A program made the position numbers and the translations under genes. Positions 31,401 to 43,400 of a DNA stretch of 64,000 nucleotides are shown here, piece by piece (the first letter of the stretch is position 1; each line of letters opens with the position of its first letter). Source of the stretch: Pachyseris speciosa (taxonomy: Eukaryota; Cnidaria; Anthozoa; Scleractinia; Pachyseridae); assembly GCA_016490735.1 (NCBI GenBank), contig JAEMWC010000273.1, forward strand, positions 285,001 to 349,000. The letters run 5' to 3'. The notes beneath the pieces were generated by a model, which was given only the letters and a program-made list of their open reading frames with translations, was not told where the DNA came from and did not search any database.

Positions 31401-34400
31401 TATTTAAGTATTAGTGAAAATAAAGACTGAAAAAAATTCAGGAACTGAACCCATGGCCTCTGTGATAACTGGAGAAATGTCTGATTTGTGCTTAGTGGAA
31501 ATTGAATATGTGAATGATCATCACAGTTATGAACGCTTCTTATGCAGTCTAGGCTTGTATGGGAATTGAACCAGTGCAGTGCTCCACCAAATGAGCTAAC
31601 AAGAGGCCATCTTGGCCTTAACTCAGCCTTCCAAGAGGCAAATTGCAATTTGCTACTTCACAGCTGTTTCACCGACACGGTTGCAACATTATGATAAAGT
31701 TTACATAATGAGATCTGAATCCCTTTCCATATTTTTTTTTCACTATGGCATCTGCTGCGCCGAATGTCTGATGACCCAGCTGTTTGTTCATCAAATGTCG
31801 GATGCTATGTCAAGTGTATAACATATCATTCAAATCCCTCAATATGATAAGCCTCATGCTTGGAGGGAACCACTTAATATTTTTATTTTCATTTGTAAAC
31901 AGCACTTGATTTCTTGAGCTGCTCTTATCGCGACCATTTCCCTGAGTAACCTTATCCCAACTCAGTTTATGCTCGCCAGTACATTTTTATACATGTTCGC
32001 TTGCCAAGAAATAACACAATAATGTTCGGTGCATTGTACTTTCACAAAACAAAATGTGTTTTAAAAATATTTTTTAGTGCCTCACACCACAGAAGACAAA
32101 ACATTTCACGATGGACTCTCGCCATCGTGAGAGCACGCTTTCTGATTCTAGAAAAAATGGTTTTGGTGGCCTTTTTGTTTACATATGAGCAAAGCGCATA
32201 AAACTGTTTAGAGAGTTGCCATAGAGAGTGATTACCAAACGCTAAACATTTGTGGTAATACTGTTCAGTTCTGCTGGTGCAGTCCCCTTGTAAACAAAAC
32301 AACAAATTTTCTAAATTCATTTCCAAGTTCTCTTCGCCACAACCAAATGGCTAGTGTTTTCAGGTGTTTTGCATTTCTGGCTACATAACTTGAAACCTAT
32401 TATAAACATGACTGATAAATTCATGCGTTAAATCATTATACGTTTCTGAGAAGGTGAGAAAAACCCCTAAGCAGAACAGAGTTTATTTCATTTCCTTCTT
32501 TTTGTATGCCTATCGAAAATGGAAAAGTCCTCTTGTAAACAAAACGAGAATATTTTGATAATATTTTTGTTTGTCGAGAAATTTACATAATTTCAAGACA
32601 ACAGAGACGTGATGAAATGCTTGCGACCTTTGAACTACATCTGATGTTTTTAGCACTTGCGCAGAAACGCAGGAAGTGAGCTTTGTGGATGAAACACAAC
32701 AACAAAGAATAATAAAAAAGAAGAAAGAAGCCCAGAACTAGACTCAGCCTTCCGGTGGAACTTGGCCAAGTAGCAAGCCAACTGGGAGTTGGTCATTTTG
32801 TTGGTTTGCAATAAACTGGTGATTGATGAATAAATGAATAGGAATGTATGAAATTCTACATAATTATTACGAACCAACAAATTGACTGACAAAATAATAA
32901 ACCCATGAGAGCTGAAGAAATGAAAATGAATATATGAAATTCATATAATTATGTATTGTTACAAACCAACAAAATTACCAGCTCCCAATTGGCTTGTTAG
33001 CTCAGTGGGTAGAGCATTGCACCGGTATCACAGAGGTCATGGGTTCGACTCTCGTAGAAGCCTGAATTTTTTCAGGCTTTATTTTCACCACTGCTTATGT
33101 AGTGTTCATGTATGATTATGATACTGCATGTCCACGAAGATAGAACTGATGGTATAAACCAATGACTTTGTCAGTGTAAGAGAAAAGAGAAAAGCAGTGT
33201 TTGGGAAAAGCTTCTGCAAATGATATCCCCAAGCATGGGTCTCCTTACAATTAAGTTGACACAAACTGTGGAATTGTGAAGAATATAAGTATGTATCTAA
33301 GAAGAATCTTTGTATTTCTTAATACTATTAGCACTGCAGAATTTATTGAGGCTAGTTCACACTAGCATCATAATCACAATTTTTTATTGCCATAGCAATC
33401 ATAGTTGTAAGCAATGTTAAAACCTGGTGAGAATCAAAATCATAGTTGTTAAAGGAGCATGGTCACGATATTTTGGGTCATTATTAGAGAGAGAAAAAAC
33501 ATTCACTCAACCAATGCGAAACAGTGAAGTAACAAATTTTCAGGGAAGATAAGCACCAAAGAGACAAGAATAAATGCAAATATGGCGAGGATGGAGAAGA
33601 TTGAAACAGATTACAAATTACCTTTTTGAAAAATTTAGGCTAAAATATCATGGCCATGCTCCTTTAATAATAAGGAAAACTTTTCTGTGTATGAGTAAAA
33701 CAGCACTTTCAGTGGCTGCCGTCCCACAGAATAAACTAGAATAAACTAACACTGATGCTTGGTTTTTGAGCAATAATTTTGATCTCTATGGAAAGCTAGA
33801 AATGTGTAGTTTTTAGATTTTGTTATTGGTGCTCACAAAATCTGTTCAAGAAGTTGAAAATCGGTTTTCCATCAATGAATGAAATTGCGTTTACTTATCA
33901 TGTTGTCCCTTTTCCTGACAATGCAGTCAATTAATGAAATATTTGTGTTGCCGAAAAAAATTATAACTTGTGTTCTATTTGTATTCTTGCAATAATTTTG
34001 GTCTCTATGGAAAGCTAAAGCTTTGTAGTTTATGTTTTTTGCATTCCGCCTGGACAAAAATGCTAACAGAACATGAAATAATTTTTTCAGTGTATGCCAT
34101 TGCTATCTGCTCTAGCACTGTTTCTGCAGGGCAGTAGAGTAATTGCAGTGGATTATCGCGCACCAAATTTACTGTTTTCAGATGACAGCTCCATCACAGT
34201 GTATGTAGTTAAGGGACATTTCCAAACTCTGGTTGTCATTAATGCTCTTTAATGGCGAAATTTTGAAATGTTTTAGTCGAGGACAATATTTCTTTGGCAA
34301 GTGCATACACTGTAAAGATCATGCTCTTGCCAAAGCCCATGGACAAAATGGCCACATCTCTCCCATGAAGCAAATTCTTTACTGCAGTTTCTTGCTCATC

Positions 34401-37400
34401 TTTCACAACAATTTCTCGATCTTCTTGTCGAATATTGAGGCTTGATAAGGCTCTTGCTAATGCTTCCTCTGCCATTTTTCTTTGCTTTTTGCAGAATAAC
34501 TCTCACATTCCCTTGGAGCTCTCACTTGGAGCTCCCTGATTGACGTGAATAAATTCTGATCCAATCAATGCTCCGTATGCCAGTGTACAGACTACTTGAA
34601 AAGGTCCCCAGTCTGGGCAGGTGGTTTTTCGATGCCCTCTGCCCCATTCTCCTCACCGCTCCCTTGCACGTTCCCTGACAAAACCACCAGCTACACAGGC
34701 TAGGTGAGGCATGAATAAACTTGGTGCATGCATGAACAAAAACCTCACTTGTGATGAAGAGAGCACAACATGAATATCTACAAATGGATTAACTCATTGA
34801 TTTGCTGATTTTCAAAACATGATGGCGAAATTGAACAATGCACTGCTTACTTAATAAAAACAGCCTATAGATCAGCAGAACATCAATGTAATACTTGCCC
34901 TTGGTTTCTGTCTTGAACTTGTTACTGTCATATGGTGCTCCAACAATTTCAACTTCAACAAAGGGTGATGCTATACCACGACCTGATTTATTCAGATGTC
35001 TTGCAGCAATAATCTACAAACAGGCAACAATAAAGTAGCATATTGCATACTTTCTTTTTATACAGTTATTGTTTTACCTCTAAGTATTAAAACTTGTCAA
35101 CGGTAAATTGCAAACTGACTGTCCCAGATTGAAGGGAAAGACAAATGTTCCATTTTTCAGTCCTCAGGTTGCTGCTGCAGGACTTTTTATTTTGCCATAT
35201 AGTCTGATCATTGTTTTGTCTCTTACATTCTATTTTCTAATACTTACTGTCAGGGTAAGAGTCAGTGGCTCCACTCCAGCATCTCCAGCAGTATCCCTTT
35301 TGTGAAGCTCAAATAAATCATGTCGGATGCATTCCGGCTGTAAAACGTAGCCACACCTATGCACACAAAGCAAAGTTTAAAACACAACATCACCTTAAGT
35401 CCTGCTACAAAAAATAAATTGCATCTCTCTGTAAATTAATTTTTAATCTTAGCCATGCATGTACAATTTTCATAGCAGAAAACTGTTCTGTTGCCATCTG
35501 GTTTGCTGGACTATGATACTCAAATGCCTGATAACTAAATTGAACTTGGCTGGTTTCAGCTACCCTGCATGACAAGTCATACAAGGGAATTCTTGCTTTT
35601 TTGGGTGACATTGTTTTGATTTCTAACCAGTACATGTATTCAGACTTCATGTAGAACATTTCTAAGTACCAAGGTAAATTGTAGTATCTCATATCAAGCA
35701 GCATACTATATATTTAGTATAAATCTACTAGCGTTCTATCATGAATGCCATTCTCTGATTGGCTACGCTACTCGCTATCTATTCTGTGATAGATGGTGAG
35801 TAGCGGTCGTCAACAAATGGCTGCCGCTTCTTCACGTTTTTGAAGTGTCTGCTAGGAGGATTTAGATAATTTACTTGTTTAGTTTTGAAAAACTAGTAGA
35901 TTTATACTAAAACAATTAGATTATTCGCTCTCGATTTCTATGTGTGATAGCTGATTCGGGCTGCACCCTCATCAGCTATCATGCGAAAGAAATCTCGAGC
36001 TCATAATCCAGTTGTTAAATATAAACATCATGATACAGTGAGTCCATGTCTGAATCAACACACAAAATCTTGATTCCTTCTGGTAAAAAGGAATGGGATA
36101 CCGAACACTGTATTAAATTAGCCATGCATTCTTCTCGCTGACAATTACTGCCAATTTTATGCTTAGTGTTGTGGTAGGATTGATTGGGTGAGGATAGTTA
36201 ATTTGTCTCATTTCAATTAAAAAGTTAACATCCCTATTTCAACAATACCTTCCATTGTCAAGAAATTTCCCATGGTTCAGCTGCATTGCTCGATCTGGAA
36301 ATGAATGGGAAGGAGAAAAGGAAAGATCTCTTTCAAATGAAATTGGGATTATTTTCAAAGTATTGTGCTCTGGATTTTTAGAGTTACCAGGGTATGTCAC
36401 TAGCTACAATGGAGTGGGGGAGTAGACAGAGCACCTACAGTGCTGGAAGAAATAGAAAGTTCAGAACAGAAGGGAACAGCTACTAGGAGTAGCACAAACA
36501 GACAATTAAAGGAGTGGTCAAGGATGACAGTAAAAAGGAACTACCAGGCAAACATCACTGAGGGGATTGGTTTATTAAATAAGTAAAAGGAAATAATATT
36601 TTTGTTACATACATTTCTTTTACAAAACAAAGTATGTCAACAAAAGGCAACAACTATTTTGCAACTATGTTTGTAAAACACAAAAAGGCTGCTTCCAATG
36701 TTACTCCAAACATTTCCTCTAGATTCTTCAACATGTTCAACATGTTCACTCCACAATAATTAAGTTGTTGAACATTCCTATCCCTTTAAAAAAGCGAGTT
36801 CATTAAATTAGTTCTTATCATTTTTTGCATGCTTTTGAAAGGGCAACCATATATAGCACATAATTAGTTTGCTTATACCTGGTGTTTGGTAATTAAGTGC
36901 ACACAGTTGTACTCCATGGTTCCACATTGTAACTGGGTCATAGTTTGATGAATCTATCCTGCTTCCCCTTGGATACACTCTACTGAACTGCTTTTTTGTG
37001 ATATTTTCAGCGCTGTTAAGGTAGATATCAAATTTGTTATTTTGATCATCAACTTGACCCAAACTTGCTCTCTGAATGAATCTCAGATCAATGTAAGGAT
37101 CACATGTAACACTGAGTTGCTTTATCTGCAATTCACATACATTGTATGATTTATTTCATCTACTCAAGCCTTAAACCAACCATTATGTTACAGACTTGAC
37201 CATGATGACATGAACTCCAAACATTGCTCTTATGAAGCAGCAATTTCACAGTAAAGCTTCTTATTACTCGGGCCCGTAGGCCGAGTTATAAATTAAATGT
37301 GTTAGATTTCAGTCATTTCTTTCTTTTTCCTCTGCAGCAAAATGCACAATACAATTACATTCCGGTGTTTTGATTGGCCAATGAACAATAGCAGGCACGT

Positions 37401-40400
37401 GGCGGTGTGTTCATTGGTTAAAGCAAACCAAATTGTCCAATGGTCAAAAGGCTAATATCACACGACAATTGTTTTGAAGTTATATAAATTCACCATGTTT
37501 GAAATGTGAAGCTAGATATTTTAATACAGTACAGTCTGTCCGCGTGAAAAGGTTTGCCAAATTAAAGAAAAATTTGGAAGCCTCGCACATGCAGTGCTTA
37601 TCGGCTAATCGATCTGATCACAAGTCAAATTCGAACGCTGTGACAGTTCTAAATTTAGAAAAATTGCAAATTTGCATTAAGTTGTTTTTGCAATGTGATA
37701 CTTTCCATTTAATTCGTGACCATAAGTGAACACTCAAGGTTAAACAATTCACTTCCACCGCGCCTGAACAAATTTTCCTGCACATATCTTTGTAAAGTTT
37801 TGAAGCTAGATTTTAATACAGTACAGTTTGTCTGCGTGAAAAGGTTTGCCAAGTTTAAGAAAAGGTTGGAAGCCCCACACGTGCTGTGCTTCGGTGGCTG
37901 ATCGTTTCGAACGCTGCAACAGTTCTATATTTAGAGACAAGTTTGCAAATTTTTGGTTTTCAATTGACGTCTGAAAAAACTAAAATTAAAAATTTAGAGT
38001 TGTTACCTTCATCATTATTATCAAAAATTTGTTATCAATGGTTGAGCTGCACTATTTAAGGTATATATACTGATAGGGTTCTATAGATATTCACTACAAC
38101 TGAACAGACTTGAACATCATGATAGGTGCATGCAATGAGTCTGATGCAAGAAGGACAGACTTCTCTCCACTCTCTTTTCTTTTGTTTAGCCCTAAATTAG
38201 GGATACAAACTGTATTTTTGCAGGCCCGAGTTTAGGTTAATTGTAGCCTCTTGTGATAATATTTATAATGTAGAAATTATCTTTTAAAGCTTAAACTAAA
38301 AATACCAAAACAAGGTAACAGTTGGACCTCTGCTCGTAGACACCTCTCATAAACGGACACTAACAAACCACAGTTCTGGTGATTTTTCCACTGAAACCCA
38401 ACATTAAGTAAGTGGACGCCTATGCTTGTCCAAAGGTTGTCTGCTTATGGGAGGTTTGACTGTATACCCCACCAGGTTCAATAATTCAAATACTACTTTT
38501 TAACAAGGTATGTCTGTAAACTGACAAAGCGAAGTCAAAACAGAAAAGGATATTTCATAAAGTCTTTGCTGTATTTCTTGCTAATTAATCTCTCCAGTCT
38601 TGTTTCTGGGAAGGAGGACATCTCATAGTGTTTACCAGACACATCTGCAAAAGAGAAATAATTCTTATACACCTTATGATCTAAGGCCCTGTTAATCCAA
38701 ACCTCCTTGTTAATAGGAAATCCACATCAGAAATTCGAACTATCCATCCCATCCCATCTCCCCCCTACAAAATATGCCATTCAATTTATTCCCAGGTGAT
38801 GTTAAGCTCTGTCTGAGAAGAGAGGGCTGCATGTCTGGGGAAGACAACCTAGTATGAAAATGCTACATTTGCCTCTTCCACATTTCCCATAACACACTTT
38901 GTTTGCCCCCAAAATTTTTGCATAAGCATTGTTTTCAATCCCTCTCGGGACGATTGTAAGTCCCAAGAGAAATTGAAAACAATGGTTATGCAAAATTTGG
39001 AGGGCAAACAAAATGTATTATGGGAGATGTGGAAGTGGCGAATGAATTGTTTTTTTTTTTTAAGATTCATTAAGATCACCAAGTCACCTGAAATTGCAGT
39101 CACCTCTCATTAAAAACCATACAAAACTCACATCCACATAGTTTTAATTCTCTTCCTTGTATATCATTTTAGCCACTTAATAAAGTGTATAAGCTGTGAT
39201 TTCACCACTTACTATCTATATCAAATGGTACTGGCTGACAGTAAACAACCAAGTCAGAGAGTTCCTGGCTGAGGTTAGCCTGTCGCACCATTTTTTGAAC
39301 CACTGCTTCTCTTTCATTTGCCATCTGCTGCAGAAGTTGTAGCCATTCATTTAAATCCTGCCAAATACAAACAAACCAATTTGTTGGTGGTATAACAGCT
39401 AGTGGGGGCTGAGTATTATTTTTGCGAATAACCATAGACCTTGACTTGTGAACAAAAGAGTTGAAAGAGTAGGAGATGTGATGGGGGGGGGGGGGGAGGG
39501 GGAAGGTGGTTGGCAATATAATAATAATAATAATAATAACAATAATAATAATATGAATAAGAAGTGATTTTTTAAAACATTTAACGATAAAAACTGTGAT
39601 AAAATATTTTTAAAAACATATTAAGAAAGTTTTTGAAAAACAATCTTATGACATTTCGACATTGAGCTAAGGTCGTATGGGAAACTGGCTTTCTTTGAGG
39701 AGGCTTGTGTCCCCACGGGCTTCCAAGAAATGTTTTCCAATTGCCAACTTTTTATGCTCAACGATACGTTGATAAAGGTGTCGGGCTGTGTAGCCAACAT
39801 AATCCACATCACACAGATCACATGAAAAAGAATACACAACACATTGCCGATTTACGATTGGAGGCTTGATTTCTTTTGGCTTGAGATCTTGCTCCAGTTT
39901 CTTGCTAATAAAGTCCGGTTGCAGAGTAGTGCCAATCTTGTGACTGAGATCACGCATTTGTCCTCGCACAGTGTTAGCTGACATTTGATCCTTGAAGGGG
40001 AGAGTTACTCGCAGAATGCTGTTGTCTTCAACTTGTGTTTCTCTCCCATCCGATGACTTCCATTCCTGACGTGATTGTTCAGTTGTTCTTAATTAGTATT
40101 TAATAAACATTTTCTTATCACTATGTTAGCTCAACATCGAAACATCATCGTTTTTCAAAAACTTTCTTAATATATGTTTTTTAAAAACATTTTATCGCAG
40201 TTTTCATCATTAAATAATAATAATAATATTTGTATCTATAGTGCCTATCCAGTTCTGCTCTAGGCACAAAATTAAGAAGTAACAATAGAACTAAATCAAT
40301 ATTTAAACAAAATTAAAATCCCTATGAAAAAAAAGCTCTTTAAAATGACAAGAGAGTTTTGGACGGCGAGTAGCAAGTAAAATCTTGAATGTAAGATATC

Positions 40401-43400
40401 AGGCATAAAGCCCCTTTACCACCCCCTTTATTTGTTCCAACTCAAATGCATTAACAATTTTTATTAAAATATGGCCATCACCCACCAAAGAAAATATCTG
40501 CACAGTACTGCAGGCCACCAACTTACCTGGCAGTTTGTTTGTCAATTTTCCATGTGCCATATTCATTGACATTCATACTTGTCCAAGAAAGAGCAAGTTG
40601 AGTCATGCATGCGGGTGATATTAAGATATTAAGCTTAATCAAGACCTTTCATGACTTTTTCACATCTTAATGCATTGCCTTTTCTTTTAGAATAAATTTG
40701 CTAATTGGGGTTGTTAGTTTTCAACATACATAACTAATGTTTTATGGCTAATAATATACATGAAAAAATTTCTCGATTCTGATTGGCTAAGAGAATGCAG
40801 TTTTTAGGAAACACGATGCAGAAGAAAGGTAATTCAGTTCAAAAAAGAGGTAAACAACAGACGATGCTGATTGGTTAATACACAAAGGAACTGAAATTGA
40901 GCTAATCAAATTCAGCCTTTGAATGGTGCAAAGTTTAAAGAGCTGTGAGCAACCCTGCGAGCGAAAACAATGGCTGGCTTTTTTAGCACATTTTCTTTCG
41001 TGACCGCAATGACAGCAGAGAAGCTGTTTGGAAACAGTGGTGTTCAGAGAAGGGAATTACCAACGTAATTGGAATTATGAGTCTGTTGAATTCAACACTA
41101 CACCGGAGTGATTTTACCCCAAGATAAACAAACAAACAAGGACAAACAAGGCGAAGTTTACGAACTAGAAAGCCTGAAGGTAATGATTACAGTGCTTGAT
41201 AGACACTTGGCAAACAAAGTAGCCTTATAGTTATAGCCTGTAATTGTTTAGCCGGTTTTTACAGCTTTTTCAAGAATGGTTTTCAAGGTTATAAAATAGT
41301 GATCACGCACCAAAGAGTATCAAAGAACTGATTGGACATAGAAACGGTAATTACAACCTAAGAGGAAACAACATTTTAAAGCTGTCAAAGGCCAACACTA
41401 CAACTTATGGTTTAAAATCGTGGAGGTTTACCATGCCAAAACTATGGAACTTAATGCCTGACTCATATAGAACTATTCAATCTTTTAAGGTTTTTACAAA
41501 TACTATTAGAAAATTAGACTTGCCAGGTTTGATATGACCGTTATATTTTACACCTTGTATTATTGATTAGTTTTAGCTTGACCTTATTTTATGAAACGTT
41601 ATATCTAGTCTTATGTAAATAGATTTTAAAACTTAATTTTTAATCTTATATTATGCTTAGTTATTTGTTGTAAGCATTATTTCAATCTACTTCTTTTCAC
41701 TTTAACTTTCTGTGTTATACCTGCAAACTAGCTTGTGAGATTGTCCTCACAAAAGCTAAGTGTATAGACACAATAAACTTGACTTGAACTTGAACAGCTA
41801 AAAAACACCTAAAAAACATTGAGAAAAGTGTTGTTTTGATTCACCTGCATTGCGTTGCTTCATCTGTAAAATCAAGAAGCTATCTCGCAATTCTTTCATG
41901 TATATTATTAATAAGTAATCACATGATTTTTCTCGTACAATTTGGAATAAATAAGCACTTGTAGATTTTTTCAAAGACCACAAATTGTCTTTGGAAAAAT
42001 TTACTTGTGCTTATTTATTCCAAATTGCACTTAAAATCATGTGATTACCTATACTAACTAATGCAAGATGTGCTGTTTACAACTGTACAATCCCCATTGC
42101 ACCATTGCAACCTTGTACCTCTGGAGTCTCTGCAGCAGCTTCCAGCAGAACATGTCCATCACGTCTGGAAATTCGGAAAATGTGTCTCTGCCCTGCTTTA
42201 GCTGCTCCCATTTCTATGAACAAGATAAGCAATTAAATGTTGAAAATTAAATAAAACAAGTGCATCAGTTTCCATTAATTTGACTAATCAGTACAAGGCC
42301 AACACCACTCAAATAATGACAACAACAACAAGCCAACAGTGACATACCAACTATACATCCTTGCATATCAATACTTCCTTTCTGAAGATCACCTAATGGG
42401 GACACCTCCAGAGTCTACATGTGGTAAGAAGAATAGGGCATTATGTTCAAGATTAGGGTGTGACAACTATTTATTTTTTAAAGTGAATGAGCATTAATGT
42501 ACAAAATTAATATTAATACAATCTCAACATAGTATGCCAAATTGTTCCAAGAACAGGTAAAGTTTTGTGTTTGCTGCAAAGGTTGTATTGTGTCCCAAAG
42601 TGAATGAAATAGTAAGCAACCTGAGTTGCAAAAATAAACAATGAACATTTTATGAACACACTGCAAGACTAAGAAAGATGTATGGCTCATCTTATCACTT
42701 TCTTCAATAGCAACTGAATCCATAACACTCCACACACCATTCAGACTCTCTGGCCACTGAGCTACTGGGACAGTCATGGTCGGAAAGACTTACAACCTTT
42801 ACCAAATTTATTCATAACTTACAGTAGATAAGAAGTCTATGATTATTACATCACACTCCCAATGCACCCCTCATCTTCTTCTTCTCCCTTCTCTTTTTGT
42901 TATCCCCCAATGGTTAGTCAGACCAAATGTCTTTTTTCGCAGACATGATCAACAATATTACCAAGGGGGAAAGGCCAACAACAAATTTGATGAGGAATGC
43001 AGCTCACACCAGATGCCTCCCCTGTACATCTCAGTTATTAAAGCAGACAAGGGTTAAAGTCTCTTCAAGTTTTGCTAATTGGCCTTAATTACCCACATTA
43101 GTAACACAAATTCTACCTTTATTAATAGCAACTGTTTTCTTAACATCATTTGAAAGGTTCCTGTAGCCTTACAAGTCAGCCAAGTCTAATAACTACACCA
43201 TACTGACAACTTCAAACCCTGAATAAGAGGTGTCCACTGCAGGAGGTGTCAAATGCAACTTATTTCAGTATCTAGCAATTGCCAGGACTGCAGTTTTGCA
43301 TCTACCAACTGGGGTTGGTGGGGAAGGGGGGGTGGGGGGGTGTTGAACCCCTTTTTGCCATCATGACAATAAGACATTATCCATGAAAGGAGTAAAACTT

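Larger units (their letters stand above)
36998..38553 (-). promoter_or_regulatory. U12-type AT-AC intron of PLC-gamma
   Basis: The intron starts ATATCCTTTT (38553-38544), an exact match to the U12 5' splice-site consensus, and ends in AC at 36999-36998. A perfect U12 branch site CCTTAAC is at 37021-37015, about 17 nt from the 3' end. Only this pair keeps the reading frame (AA|A, giving FMKKKQFSRV). No GT donor gives a continuous frame. Confidence 0.85.

Noticed and set aside
32042..32326. 94-codon minus-strand ORF
   Set aside because: Cys/Phe-rich with no recognised motif and no splice context; not supported as a gene.
38530..38553. GT donor (TTTTCT|GTTTTG) for the exon at 38554
   Set aside because: It is a poor donor and no acceptor at the next exon gives the right phase; the AT-AC pair fits exactly.
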